A DNA stretch of 52,257 nucleotides from the NCBI GenBank assembly GCA_011523635.1, contig WTGI01000017.1:1-52257 (forward strand). The letters run 5' to 3'. The translations under genes were made by a program, and so were the position numbers. Below the pieces are notes generated by a model. That model was not told the origin of the DNA, made no database searches, and saw nothing but the letters and a program-made list of their open reading frames with translations. Numbering within the stretch: position 1 is the first letter of the stretch; each line of letters begins with the position of its first letter. This document shows, in pieces, positions 32,093 to 42,334 of this stretch. This DNA comes from Acidimicrobiia bacterium (GTDB lineage Bacteria; Actinomycetota; Acidimicrobiia; Spongiisociales; Spongiisociaceae).

Positions 32093-33936
32093 CCCCATAG
32101 CCTTGACCTTAGGCCCGAGGCGCGCTGGACGGAGCGTTCGATGCCCAGGCGGATAGCGGACTCGGGCCCGACGATCGTCACCCTCTTGGACGCCCGGGTC
32201 ACCGCGGTGTAGAGGAGCTCGCGGGTTAGCAACCGCGAGGACTCCTGCGGGAGCGAGACGACCACCTCGTCGAACTGGGAGCCCTGGCTCTTGTGGATGG
32301 TCAGGGCGTGGACCGTGCTGTGCTCGCCCAGGTAGCCGGGCGGGAACGAGCGGACGCCACCCCGGTCGAACAGGACGCTCGTGTCCTGGCCGGCCCGGAC
32401 CACCACGCCGATGTCCCCGTTGTAGAGGCCCAGGTTGTAGTCGTTCTTGGTGATCATCAGCGGCCGCCCGGGGTACCACTCGCCCCGGTACCGGAGGCCG
32501 GGGAACCTCTCGTCGAGAGCGTCCTCGATGTCGCGCCTCCACTGCTCCACGCTGCCGGGACCCTCGCGATTGGCGCACAGCACCGCCATCCCGTCCAGGC
32601 GGGCCAGCGCCTCCTCCTCGCTGCCGGGCGCCGATGCCGCCTCCACCAACCGGCCGCGGTGCTCGGTGACCCGGCCTCGGAGCTTCCGGAAGCCGGCCTC
32701 GGTCCGGTCCTTCACCCAGTGAAGGCCATCGACTTCCCGGTCGAGCAGTTCCAGCGCCCGGTCGGGATCACCGTCCCGGACCGCGTCGGCGAAATCGGCG
32801 ATCGGACCCTGCTCCTCGAATCGGTGCACCCGCTCCAACACCACCACGCAGCCGGCGATCGCGGGCATGCCGGACACGAGACTCCGCTGTTCCGCATCCG
32901 GCAACCGGGCCGCCGGACCCACTATGTCGGCCAGGACCGTCCCGGCCTCGATCGACTCCAGCTGGTACGGATCCCCGACCAGCACCAGGGTGGCGTCGGC
33001 CCGCACCGCGGCCATGAGCTTGGCAGCTAGGGGCAAAGAGACCATCGACATCTCGTCAACGACCACGATGTCGTGGGGAAGCCGGTTCCGCTCGTGGTGG
33101 GCGAACCGGCCCCGTCCCCACGCCCACCCGAGGAGCCGGTGGATGGTGCCCGTCTGCAGCGTCCCCAGCCGCTCCCGGACGATCGGGTGCTCCGCCCTGG
33201 CGGCGAGCTCGTCGATGACCTCGCCCAGCCGGGCCGCCGCCTTCCCCGTGGGAGCGCACAGCGCCACTCGGGGGAAGTCCGTGGAGGTCTCGGCCAGAGC
33301 GGCCAGCATCCTCGCCACCGTGTACGTCTTGCCGGTGCCGGGACCGCCCGCAACCACGGTCAGCCTCCCGGTCAGAGCATTGACGGCGGCAGCGTACTGC
33401 AGGTTCGGCCTGCCGTCGAGGACGGGAGGAAACAGCCGGTCCAGGACCGTCCGGGTCTCCGACGCGAGGTCAGCCCGGGGTGCGGCGGCGCGCGTGCCGA
33501 TCAGGTTGACCACGCGCTCCTCGTGCCGGTAGTAACGCTCGAGGTAGAGGCGATCACCGTCCAGCACGAGAGGCTCCTCTCCCCTGCCGTCGCCGACCAT
33601 CGCGCTACGCGACACCGCCGCCACCCAATCCTCCGGATCCGGCCAGGGAAGCGCCTCCACCACCTCCGGAGGCCGGCCCTCGATCACCATCGCGTCCCGC
33701 TGCGTGTCGAGGCGGATGCATACGTGCCCGAAGCGGGTGCCCCGAACGGCCAGGGCGGCTGCCAGCATCACCGCCTGGTCGGACTCGTCCCACAACCGGC
33801 TGATGACCGTGGCGGAGTGGACCTCCAGGGGCGAGAGCGCACCCCCGTCGTTGAAGGCCGCCAGCAAGCCGGACGCGCCGGCCACAGCCTGCGGTCCGGC
33901 GATGGCCGCTTCGAGCCGTCCGGAGGCGACCATCAT
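32089..33936 (-). CDS. recD: exodeoxyribonuclease V alpha subunit
   Basis: A 615-residue SF1B 5'-3' helicase subunit of RecBCD. Walker A is VVAGGPGTGKTYTV (197-204 for the core), motif Ia is ALCAPTGKAAARL, and Walker B with motif II is IVVVDEMSMVS. Motif III is LVGDPYQLESIEAGTVLADI, and the C-terminal motif VI region is HKSQGSQFDEVVVSLP with LLYTAVTRASKRV. An N-terminal domain of about 180 residues that contacts RecC precedes it. The ATG at 33936 overlaps the recB stop. RecBCD resects double-strand breaks and loads RecA at Chi. The Gabija island begins about 4 kb beyond the operon's far end. Confidence 0.93.
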   Translation of the reverse strand: MMVASGRLEAAIAGPQAVAGASGLLAAFNDGGALSPLEVHSATVISRLWDESDQAVMLAAALAVRGTRFGHVCIRLDTQRDAMVIEGRPPEVVEALPWPDPEDWVAAVSRSAMVGDGRGEEPLVLDGDRLYLERYYRHEERVVNLIGTRAAAPRADLASETRTVLDRLFPPVLDGRPNLQYAAAVNALTGRLTVVAGGPGTGKTYTVARMLAALAETSTDFPRVALCAPTGKAAARLGEVIDELAARAEHPIVRERLGTLQTGTIHRLLGWAWGRGRFAHHERNRLPHDIVVVDEMSMVSLPLAAKLMAAVRADATLVLVGDPYQLESIEAGTVLADIVGPAARLPDAEQRSLVSGMPAIAGCVVVLERVHRFEEQGPIADFADAVRDGDPDRALELLDREVDGLHWVKDRTEAGFRKLRGRVTEHRGRLVEAASAPGSEEEALARLDGMAVLCANREGPGSVEQWRRDIEDALDERFPGLRYRGEWYPGRPLMITKNDYNLGLYNGDIGVVVRAGQDTSVLFDRGGVRSFPPGYLGEHSTVHALTIHKSQGSQFDEVVVSLPQESSRLLTRELLYTAVTRASKRVTIVGPESAIRLGIERSVQRASGLRSRLWG

Positions 33937-36900
33937 CGACGCCCTGCGAAGAGATCGCTCACAGCCACCACTGCCTGCGGCGGCGGGAACCAGCGCGCCA
34001 CACCGCACCGCTCCCCGTCCATGACCGGGGTGTCGGGACCGATCATGCCCCTAACGAACAGGTACATGGAGCCGCCGAGGTGGACGGACGGCCGGTAGCC
34101 GGGAAGGCGCCATTCGAGGTACCGGTGGAGAGCCACCTGGTACAGCAACGCCTGGAGCACGTAGTTGCCGTGGTGCATGGAGGCAACCAGCGGGCCCGGC
34201 CCGTAGTCGGTCGCGGTGGGCAGCTCTCCTTCGGCCGGAAGCGTGTTGGACTTGAAGTCCATCACCACGTAACGGTCCCCGCGGCCGCCCGGAAGCACGG
34301 TGACGAGGTCGATCTCCCCGGTCAGGAAACCGCGGAACCGATGGGGCTCCAGGTCCACCAGCCGCGAGAAGTAGCCGCGGTGCGGATCATCGCCTTCCAG
34401 GCGTTCGAGCACGACGGCCGCGATCTCACGCAGGGAGGTGGTCGATGCGGAAGTACGCAGCGGCAGCTCGAAGCCCACCTCCTTGAGGGTCCGCCCCGGG
34501 TCGAGATGGCTCAGGGACGGGGCGTCGTCTCCGGGTCCAAGGGGTGTTCGCATCGCCGCAGCCATCCCTCGGACGAAGGCATCCGTCTCGAAGTCCCAGG
34601 AGGCGTGCCGGGTGAACTGGGCCAGTTCGGAGCGGATCGCCGCGGAGAGATCCGGAGAGTCGAAGGGCACGTTCTGGAAGACCCGGTGCACCAGCGACCC
34701 GAACCGGGGACCCCGAGGAAGGTCGTCCATCAACAGCCCGCCGCCCGCTCCGCCCGGCTCGCCGACGTCGGCCGGTTCATCGACCCGGTCGGGCTCGTCC
34801 ATGGTGTCCGCCTCCCCGCCCAGGGGCCGGTCCGGCGACAGGGACGTGAAGGAGACCCGCCGCCAGAAGTAGTCGAGGGAACGATCGAGGCGGGCCCGTT
34901 CGAGCCGGCCGGGAACCCGCCGCACCCCCGTGTACGGCACCACCGGCTGGGGCGCGGTCAGGATGGTCTGGCTGATGGTCCCCCCGGAGACATCGATCAG
35001 CCGCTCGACCGCGCGATCGGGGTCACCCCCGCGGCTGAGGAGTTGGTAAAGCTTGGTCTCGCCCGAGTCCCTGGTGTTCTCGATCCACCACACCACCAAG
35101 CGGTGCTTGGCCCTGGTGAGCGCCACGTACAGCAACCGGCCCTCCTCGGCAGTGTCCTCGGCCATGGCCGACTTCTTATGGGACTCGAAGCCGGGAGAGG
35201 TGGGACCGCCTACGTCGACCACACGTCGACGGGGTTCACCCTCGGGAGCCGGCTCGGGATCGTGGAAGACGGGAACCTTGGGCTTGATCCGGGGGATATC
35301 CCACAGGTACGGCGCCAGCACCACGGGGTATTCCAGACCCTTGGCAGCGTGGATCGTCAGGACCTGGACCGCCGCCGCATCGGTGTCGAGGCGGCGCTGG
35401 CGGGACTCGGCGTCTTCTACGTTCGCCTTGGCGTTGCGGGCCGCCTCGTCCATGGCGGCCTCGACCCACACCACCAGCGACCCGACCCGGCCCCTCCGCC
35501 AGGCGGCATGCATCTCCTCGGCGATGTGGTTGAGGTCGGTCAGCTCCCTCTCACCCTCAAACTGGGAAAGCACCCGCGCGGTGAGGCCTGTGGCCCGGTC
35601 GATGTCGGCGAACATCGCCGGCACCCCGCGGTCGTGGAGCAGGCCCTGCCAACGCAGGAAGCGTTGCTGGAGGTCAAGGATGGCGTCGCCCTCCAGGTCT
35701 ACCACCTCGCGGAGGTTCATACCTACGAGCGGCGTACTGGCCGCCAAGCGCAGGTAGTCCGCCCGGCTGGGCCGTTCGACCGCGAGGAGGAACCGACGCC
35801 AGTGCTCGGCCGCCGGAGTGGCGAACACATTCCCGGTTCGGGCCACCACCGACGGCACGCTGGCGGCCCCGAGGGCCTCCCGGATCATCCCGACTTGGAT
35901 CCCGGTGCGGCACAGCACCGCGATGTCCCCCGGGGCCACCCGCCGCTCTGCACCGTCGCCAGCCGTCAGGAAGACCTCGTTCTCGAGGAGCCGGACCACC
36001 TCAACGGCCACATCCGAGGCGACCGCCTTCCGTGCGTCCGCCACGTAGAAGAACGCCTTGCGTTGCGTGCGGCGCAACGGGAAGTCATGCGAGAAACGGC
36101 GGATCTCCAGGGCTTCATCGACCCCTCGGATCCGGGCAGTCCGGTTCCGGTCGGCCGCCCGCACCCGCCGGTAGCCGATCCGTACGTCGCCGAAGGTGGC
36201 GCCCGCCAGTAACGCGTCGAGCGCGTCTATCAGCGGTCCGTCGCTGCGCCAGTTGGTGGCCAGGGTATGGTGGCCGCCGGGGTCCTCGACCGCCGAGAGG
36301 TACGACTCGATGTCGGCGCCCCGGAAGGCGTAGATCGACTGCTTCGGATCGCCGATCACGACCAGCCGGGATTCGTCGAACACCGCCCTGAGGATCTGCC
36401 ACTGGATAGGGTCCGTATCCTGGGCCTCGTCAACCAGGGCGATCGAGTAGCGCCTTCCCAGCAGATCGCGGGCGCCGGCGCCGACCCGCTCCTCGTTCAG
36501 CGCGTCGCGGGCCTCCACGAGCGTGTCGTCGAAGGTGACCATGCCTTCCGCCCAGAGCCGCCGGGACAGTACCGACTTCATCTCCCGGGCCATCTCCGCC
36601 CGAACCCTCGCCAGTCCGTCCACGGAGGCCGGCACAGGAGTGATCCGGGCATCCGGGATCGTGACGACGACCTTGCCGATCTGGGCCAGGTGCTCCTGGG
36701 TGACCTGCTCGAAGTTGTCGTCCGGCCGGGGAACGGCGAAGCGATCCACCACCAAGTCGCTGGCCGCCCGACGGAGCAGCAGTTCGTCTATCTCACGGGG
36801 CTCCATGTCGCCGGAGAGCCGTGACCGGAACCCGAGCTTCTCCAGCAACCGGAGCGCAAAACCGTGGATGGTGAAGATCTGGGCGCGGTCGAAGTGGGCC

Positions 36901-37235
36901 AGCGCCTCCTCGAGCCGTTCCGAGTACTCACCCTGCCGGGCGGGGTCGGCGTCGAGCAGGACGCAGACATGGTCATCAACCGGCTCTGCATGCGAACCGC
37001 GGAGAGCACTGAGGGTGGTGACGATCCGGCGCCTGATCCGGTCTTTGAGCTCGGCGGTGGCGGCCCGTGTGAAGGTGACCACGAGTATGCGCTCGAGCGG
37101 AAGGCCTTCCTCGGCCACCAGGCGGGTAATCACGGCCGCGATCGTGAAGGTCTTCCCGGTACCGGCGCTCGCCTCGATGACCGTGCGGCCGTCGGCGATT
37201 GGTGCGTGGGGGTCATAAGGACCGATCTCGGTCAC
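33933..37235 (-). CDS. recB: exodeoxyribonuclease V beta subunit
   Basis: An 1100-residue UvrD-like 3'-5' helicase with a C-terminal RecB nuclease. Walker A is EASAGTGKTF (21-30), motif Ia is VVTFTRAATAELKDRIR, and motif II is LVDEAQDTDPIQW. Motif III is VIGDPKQSIYAFRGAD, and motif VI is LYVALTRAKHRLVVW. The nuclease core is in RYVVMDFKSNTLP (D-x-K). I start at GTG 37235, which forms a GTGA overlap with the recC stop; the open frame extends upstream but into recC. Length is normal (about 1,080-1,180). RecB is the motor and only nuclease of the complex. Confidence 0.92.
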   Translation of the reverse strand: MTEIGPYDPHAPIADGRTVIEASAGTGKTFTIAAVITRLVAEEGLPLERILVVTFTRAATAELKDRIRRRIVTTLSALRGSHAEPVDDHVCVLLDADPARQGEYSERLEEALAHFDRAQIFTIHGFALRLLEKLGFRSRLSGDMEPREIDELLLRRAASDLVVDRFAVPRPDDNFEQVTQEHLAQIGKVVVTIPDARITPVPASVDGLARVRAEMAREMKSVLSRRLWAEGMVTFDDTLVEARDALNEERVGAGARDLLGRRYSIALVDEAQDTDPIQWQILRAVFDESRLVVIGDPKQSIYAFRGADIESYLSAVEDPGGHHTLATNWRSDGPLIDALDALLAGATFGDVRIGYRRVRAADRNRTARIRGVDEALEIRRFSHDFPLRRTQRKAFFYVADARKAVASDVAVEVVRLLENEVFLTAGDGAERRVAPGDIAVLCRTGIQVGMIREALGAASVPSVVARTGNVFATPAAEHWRRFLLAVERPSRADYLRLAASTPLVGMNLREVVDLEGDAILDLQQRFLRWQGLLHDRGVPAMFADIDRATGLTARVLSQFEGERELTDLNHIAEEMHAAWRRGRVGSLVVWVEAAMDEAARNAKANVEDAESRQRRLDTDAAAVQVLTIHAAKGLEYPVVLAPYLWDIPRIKPKVPVFHDPEPAPEGEPRRRVVDVGGPTSPGFESHKKSAMAEDTAEEGRLLYVALTRAKHRLVVWWIENTRDSGETKLYQLLSRGGDPDRAVERLIDVSGGTISQTILTAPQPVVPYTGVRRVPGRLERARLDRSLDYFWRRVSFTSLSPDRPLGGEADTMDEPDRVDEPADVGEPGGAGGGLLMDDLPRGPRFGSLVHRVFQNVPFDSPDLSAAIRSELAQFTRHASWDFETDAFVRGMAAAMRTPLGPGDDAPSLSHLDPGRTLKEVGFELPLRTSASTTSLREIAAVVLERLEGDDPHRGYFSRLVDLEPHRFRGFLTGEIDLVTVLPGGRGDRYVVMDFKSNTLPAEGELPTATDYGPGPLVASMHHGNYVLQALLYQVALHRYLEWRLPGYRPSVHLGGSMYLFVRGMIGPDTPVMDGERCGVARWFPPPQAVVAVSDLFAGRR

Positions 37236-40200
37236 ACCGGCTTCTCCACCATCAGGGGTAGGATCGGCCCCCACAGCCTCCCGGCGTACTGCGGGAAGGA
37301 ACTCCGTTCCAGGGCCGACATCGTCGCCAGGTCTGGGAACAGGAACTCGTTGGCCGGATCCTCCGCCTCCCTCGGCAGCGGAGAGTACGGGTCCGGTTCC
37401 CACGTCTGCCCCGCGACCCTCCGGGCGACATCGCGGCGGCTACCCATCTTCCGCTGCCAGCCATAGGAGGTCTCGCAGGGCAAAGGGATGGGGGTGGTGA
37501 GGCCTTCTACGTACAGTTCGACGAGGTCCGACAGCAATCCCTCCGCCTGGTATCGGCGACGCTCCGCGTCGCCGCGGATCGGTCCGATCCTCACGCTCCG
37601 GAGCTTGTCGCCCCGAAGGTGGCGTCCGAGCAGCAACCCTTGCCAGGAGCGATGCGGGTCCAGCGCCGACAGGAAAACCACCTGGACGAAGGCTCTCAGG
37701 CGTTGCTTACCCTTGAGCCTCGAAGGGGTAACCATGTCGACTCGGGAGGCGCCCGGATCGGCCGTTATCACGCCCTCGACCGTGCGGCCGCCCACCTGCA
37801 CCGCTCCGGTGAACTGCTCGTGCCGCTCCGGGTCGTATCCCACCTCCCTGGCCGCCTCCCACAGTTCGACCGCCCGCTGCCGGGCCCGGTCGAGGCCTGC
37901 CCGCCCGAGGTTGCCGGGCGGCAGGCTGTCGCCGGCTCGTTCGTGAACTTCGAGAGAGTTGATCGGATGACCGGACAACAATCCCGTGAGGAAGCGGTTG
38001 GTGACCTGCCACTCCTCCAAGTGGCCGAGCTTGGTGGGCACGGTGTCGTCGGGGATCTCTCCCTGGCGCGGGATCGTGAAGCCGAGGCGGGAGCGGATGA
38101 ACTCGCGGGCGGGATGTTCGAGAAAGCGGCTCAGGTCGGCGAGCCGGATCACCGAGAAGAGATCACCCTCGGGAACCGGCAGCGACAACCGTGTTTCTTC
38201 GCGACCGTTACGACGTTGGACAGCCACCGATCCCTGGAACTGCATGGGGTCGAACCCCCACGGTCCGGACACGCCAAGACCCCCGGAGACGAAGTTGACC
38301 TCGCTGAACGGCTGGAGGGGATGGTGGGTCCGGATGCTCTCGAGACCCACCTCCCCTGCGATGCCCGCCAGGACGTCCGCCAACTCGGAGATGGGAACCG
38401 CCGGCGGGTACTCGGCGTTGGTCAGAGGGTCACGCCCCGAGTACGTGACGATCAGGTGGTCCCCTGCCGCCATGACCGCGTCGAGCAGGAGCTGGCGGTC
38501 CTCCGCGCCGCGGTCGGAGTCGCCGACGATCTCGTTGTCGACCAGCAGGTCGTCGCCGTCGGCCCGGCTGCTTCTGGGGAAGCGCTGGTCGTCCATCCCG
38601 AGCAGGCACGCCACCCGGTAGGGCACCGAACGCATCGGAACCAGTGTGCAGACCGTGATGTCCCCGGTCCTGAAGTGCAGGGGGCTCGGCACGTCCTGCG
38701 ACCAGTAGTCCACCACCAACCGGGCCTCGGCAGGATCGAGCAGCGGATCGTCACCGCCTGCCTCCACCCCGGGGAAGCTCTCCTCGAGCAGGCGCTCCAG
38801 CTGGCCCCACTGCCACTGGTCGTCCCAGGCCGGCGCCGCCAACAGGCGAACGGCCGCGGCGATGGCCGGTCCCCACTCGGAAAACGGCCGAGGCTCGCCG
38901 AGAAGCTCCCGGACCGTGACGATTCTGTCGATGATCTGGGCCAGCAGGCCGATCGGCAATGCCTCCTGTCCCTCAGCCCCGTCGAGGGGGGCGATGGTGC
39001 CGACCACCCGGACGCTGCTGTCCGCGTAGAAGACTCCGGAGAGAGCCCGGTCGAGCCCGCGCCGCCAGGTGTGGTCCCCCACCCGGCCCGCGTTCCACCG
39101 GGCGCGGTGGTCGGCATCGAGACCCCAGCGCACGTTGGTGTCCTCGATCACCGCGGCGATCGCATCAGCCGTCTCCTCGTCGAAGCCGAACAACCGCCGC
39201 ACGACCGGCATCGCCACCAGCTCGCGGACCGTGCCCGCTTCGAGGCGGTCGGAGGCCAGGTCGAGGACGGTGGCGGCGAACCGGACCAGCGGGTTGGTGG
39301 CGGCGGGCGCCCGGTCGGCGATCCGGAGGCGCAGGTCGGGCAGGGCATCCCCGCCGGTCCGTTCTCCAAGCGCCCCGGCGCCGGATTCCGGTTCGCCGCC
39401 AGCGGCATCACCGAGGAACACCGCTTCCAAGAGGGGGGCGAAGGTGGCGAGGTCAGGCGTCATGATGACGACATCCCGGGGTTCCAGCGTGCTGTCCGCC
39501 GCCAGGACGTGGAGGATGGCGTCGCGCAGGACCTCCACCTGCCGCCGGGCGCCGTAACAGACGTGGATCTGGATCGACCGGTCCCAGCCTGCGGCATCCA
39601 CCGGAGCGGCTCCCTCGGCAGGAAGGGTGTTGGAGCGGATGTCCTGCTGGAGTCGCCCGAGCAGGGTCGTGGCTGCGGGTCCCGATGCTCCTGCGGATGG
39701 TTCGGTCGTATGGTTCCGGCTCGCCAGGACCAGCTGGAGTTCGCGGCTCTCCTGTGCCCAGGAGCGCAGCAGCGGATGCCTAGGCAGACGCGCGGTGGGA
39801 TCGGACGCTCTTCCGGGACCGGTCGGGATCCCATCGCTCTCGACAAGGACCGCAGTGTCCCGCCACAGGGCGGGCGAAGGATGCAACAGGTGCAGGTGCA
39901 CATCCCGCGCGGCGGCCAGCGCCTCGAACACCTCGATATCCATCGGGTCCGCCGATGTGAGCCCGTACACGAAGATCCGCTCCGGCAGAGCCACATCGAG
40001 CGTACCGCTCCGGATCGGATCCAGGGCCGAGGGGATCAGTTCCGCCAGGCTGGGCGTCCCGATCCGTGCCCGGACCAGCCGCCACAGGCGCGCCTGCCAG
40101 GCGTCCGCCTCGGCTAGGGCCGCCCCGTCCGGCCCGATGTCGTCCTCCTCCGTCCAGGCCCGCACCATCCCGGGCCGGCGCCGGGCGTAGCGGGTGAACA

Positions 40201-40636
40201 GTCCGGCGATCTTGCGGGCCGCCCGCAGGCGCTGGCTGTTGCCGAGCGTATCGACCGCATTCGGGGCGTCGATGAAGCGGGCCAACAGCCACATCCACGG
40301 CTCATCGAGGTGATCGTCCACCACCGATACGACGGTGCGGGTCAGAGCGGGTCCCTCCCAGGCATCCAGCGCCGAAGCCAGCTCGGGAACCGCCCGTAGC
40401 ACTTCCCGGACAAGGCGATACGGGGAAGGGAACCCTACGTTGGCGCATATGCCGTCGCCGGACGTCCGGTCGGCCAATTCCGAGGCGATCCGCTGGGTGA
40501 GCCAGCGCTCGATACCGCGCGTCGGCACGGCCACCACTTCCGGCGCGAAGGGATCCGCCGGAGGTGACGCCAGCATCTCGCACAACCCACCAACCAACTC
40601 GTCGGGATGCGACCCGACGTGGATCAGCAACGCCAC
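37232..40636 (-). CDS. recC: exodeoxyribonuclease V gamma subunit
   Basis: An 1134-residue RecC-type protein, an inactivated helicase that recognises Chi. It begins MALLIHVGSHPDELVGGLCEML, continues with AVPTRGIERWLTQRIA (the family's N-terminal signature V-P-x-x-G-x-x-x-W-L), RDVVIMTPDLATFAPLLEAVF and VCTLVPMRSVPYRVACLLGMDD (usual T-F-C-x-L-x-P-M-R-x-I-P). It lacks a Walker A lysine loop, as expected. The GTG start at 40636 has no strong ribosome-binding site. It leads the recC-recB-recD operon. Confidence 0.9.
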   Translation of the reverse strand: MALLIHVGSHPDELVGGLCEMLASPPADPFAPEVVAVPTRGIERWLTQRIASELADRTSGDGICANVGFPSPYRLVREVLRAVPELASALDAWEGPALTRTVVSVVDDHLDEPWMWLLARFIDAPNAVDTLGNSQRLRAARKIAGLFTRYARRRPGMVRAWTEEDDIGPDGAALAEADAWQARLWRLVRARIGTPSLAELIPSALDPIRSGTLDVALPERIFVYGLTSADPMDIEVFEALAAARDVHLHLLHPSPALWRDTAVLVESDGIPTGPGRASDPTARLPRHPLLRSWAQESRELQLVLASRNHTTEPSAGASGPAATTLLGRLQQDIRSNTLPAEGAAPVDAAGWDRSIQIHVCYGARRQVEVLRDAILHVLAADSTLEPRDVVIMTPDLATFAPLLEAVFLGDAAGGEPESGAGALGERTGGDALPDLRLRIADRAPAATNPLVRFAATVLDLASDRLEAGTVRELVAMPVVRRLFGFDEETADAIAAVIEDTNVRWGLDADHRARWNAGRVGDHTWRRGLDRALSGVFYADSSVRVVGTIAPLDGAEGQEALPIGLLAQIIDRIVTVRELLGEPRPFSEWGPAIAAAVRLLAAPAWDDQWQWGQLERLLEESFPGVEAGGDDPLLDPAEARLVVDYWSQDVPSPLHFRTGDITVCTLVPMRSVPYRVACLLGMDDQRFPRSSRADGDDLLVDNEIVGDSDRGAEDRQLLLDAVMAAGDHLIVTYSGRDPLTNAEYPPAVPISELADVLAGIAGEVGLESIRTHHPLQPFSEVNFVSGGLGVSGPWGFDPMQFQGSVAVQRRNGREETRLSLPVPEGDLFSVIRLADLSRFLEHPAREFIRSRLGFTIPRQGEIPDDTVPTKLGHLEEWQVTNRFLTGLLSGHPINSLEVHERAGDSLPPGNLGRAGLDRARQRAVELWEAAREVGYDPERHEQFTGAVQVGGRTVEGVITADPGASRVDMVTPSRLKGKQRLRAFVQVVFLSALDPHRSWQGLLLGRHLRGDKLRSVRIGPIRGDAERRRYQAEGLLSDLVELYVEGLTTPIPLPCETSYGWQRKMGSRRDVARRVAGQTWEPDPYSPLPREAEDPANEFLFPDLATMSALERSSFPQYAGRLWGPILPLMVEKPV

Positions 40637-40793
40637 GGTCTGTTGCCCGATCGGTTCGGAGCGTGTGTCCGGTGCAGGTCCTCCACAGAGGCGAACTTAT
40701 CACCCGGCACCGACACAATCGCATTCACCGACCGTCGAGGCGAGGAGGTAGTGATCCGGATCGGCGGCGGACTCCACCTTGGTCGCAGTCCGG

Positions 40794-42254
40794 CTAGCTG
40801 CTGTGGGGCACCACCCGTACCTTGGCGGGCATCCGGTCCAGCGAGCGCTCGACCACAGCATCGGCCAGGCCGGCGAATATGCGCTTGTGGACGGGCCACA
40901 ACGCGTACCAGTAGAGGAGGCCCAGGGCACCCGCCGGGTGGAAGTGAGCGGCGGTGACGATGCGGGAGCCGTCTGACTCGGGTAGCACCTCGAACTCGAG
41001 AATTGCGGTTCCGGGGAGGCGCATCTCCGCCAGGAGGGTCAGGCGGCGACCCGGCTCGATAGCCACCACCCGCCAGAAGTCGACCGCGTCGCCCACTCGC
41101 AACCGGGTCGGATGGCGACGGCCCCGGCGCCTGCCGACTCCCCCGACCATGCGATCCAGGATGCCCCGCAGGTTCCACAACGGGTTGGCGTAGTACCAGC
41201 CGTTCGTCCCCCCGATCGACGACACGACCTCCCAGACCGTCTCCGGGTCCGCCTCGCAGGCGCGCTCCACCCGCTCGCCGCGGCTGTAGAAGGACACGTC
41301 CGACCGATAGTCCCGCATCGCGAACGAGCCCTCCGTCCAGCGCGCCGGCATCTCGGCGTCGTGCTCGGCCTCGAGGGCCGCCCGCACTGCCTCCTCGTAG
41401 GTGTGGAGAGGGAGAGGAATAGACCGCGCCAGGTCGGCGCCGGGATCGATGACGAGGTCGTGCCTGAGACCGTCAATCAGCGGCCTGGCAACGGCCGTCG
41501 GTACGGCGGTGACCAGGTTCAGCCAGTAGGAGGAGAGGCGAGGGGTGAGGACCGGTACCGGCACGATCAGGAGCCGCTTGCCGATCACCCGGGCGAATCC
41601 GGTGAGCATCTCCCGGTAGCGCAAGGTTTCGGGGCCTCCGACATCGTGGATCGGGCTTCTGGACTCTTCCGTCTCCGCAAGCCGGAGCAGGTACTCGATC
41701 AGGTCGTCCAGGGCGATCGGCTGCGTCTTGGAGTCGACCCACCTGGGCGTCACCATCATGGGCAGGTGGTAGACGAGGTCGCGGATGACCTCGAAGGCTG
41801 CCGAGCCCGGCCCCACCACTATCCCGGCTCGGATCTCGATCACCGGGACGGAACCCGATCGCAGCACCTCACCTGTCTCCCGCCGGGAGTCGAGATGCGC
41901 CGAGGCCGCTTCCGGGGGCTGCAAGCCGCCCAGATAGATGATGCGGCCCACCCCGGCGTTCGCGGCAGCATCCCGAACATGAGTCGCCGCCCGGCGGTCC
42001 AGTTCCGGAAAGTCCTTCCCCGATGCCATCGAGTGGATCAGGTAGTAGACGAGTTCGATCCCCTCGAACGCCTGAGCCAGCGACTCGGGATCGAGAGCGT
42101 CAGCGCGAGCCGTCTCGACGCCCTCCCACCCGCGGGCGTCCAGCGCCTCCGGCCGGCGCCCGGCAGCCCGGACCTCGTGCCCCTGCTCCACCAACCGCGG
42201 GATCAGATGGCTCCCCACATACCCGGAGGCCCCTAATACCAGCACCCTCGCCAC
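40794..42254 (-). CDS. NAD(P)-binding epimerase-type protein fused to SRPBCC/DUF2867 domain
   Basis: A 486-residue two-domain protein. The first about 290 residues form an atypical SDR/NmrA Rossmann fold: MARVLVLGASGYVGSHLIPRL, then YYLIHSM and a helix ending in RIIYLGGLQPP. From about residue 320 the DUF2867 SRPBCC domain starts (YRSDVSFYSRGERVERACEADPETVW, then NGWYYANPLWNLRGILDRMVGG and the final FHPAGALGLLYWYALWPVHKRIFAGLAD). Such fusions are common in actinobacteria and proteobacteria; substrates are unknown and the C-terminal part may bind a hydrophobic ligand. GTG at 42254 has GAGGAGG 5 nt upstream, which decides the start against longer frames. Confidence 0.85.
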   Translation of the reverse strand: MARVLVLGASGYVGSHLIPRLVEQGHEVRAAGRRPEALDARGWEGVETARADALDPESLAQAFEGIELVYYLIHSMASGKDFPELDRRAATHVRDAAANAGVGRIIYLGGLQPPEAASAHLDSRRETGEVLRSGSVPVIEIRAGIVVGPGSAAFEVIRDLVYHLPMMVTPRWVDSKTQPIALDDLIEYLLRLAETEESRSPIHDVGGPETLRYREMLTGFARVIGKRLLIVPVPVLTPRLSSYWLNLVTAVPTAVARPLIDGLRHDLVIDPGADLARSIPLPLHTYEEAVRAALEAEHDAEMPARWTEGSFAMRDYRSDVSFYSRGERVERACEADPETVWEVVSSIGGTNGWYYANPLWNLRGILDRMVGGVGRRRGRRHPTRLRVGDAVDFWRVVAIEPGRRLTLLAEMRLPGTAILEFEVLPESDGSRIVTAAHFHPAGALGLLYWYALWPVHKRIFAGLADAVVERSLDRMPAKVRVVPHSS

Positions 42255-42334
42255 TGGATCCTCCTCACGGCGGTCACGCCAGACACCGCCGTTCATTGTG
42301 CTCCCAGCAAAGTCTATGGCGGCAGCGCCCCTAG

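Noticed and set aside
34080-36212. Rightward frame of about 710 codons opposite recB
   Set aside because: Antisense to the helicase motifs of recB, with atypical composition and no domain.
37619-40117. Rightward frame of about 830 codons opposite recC
   Set aside because: Antisense to recC; no recognisable domain or ribosome-binding site.
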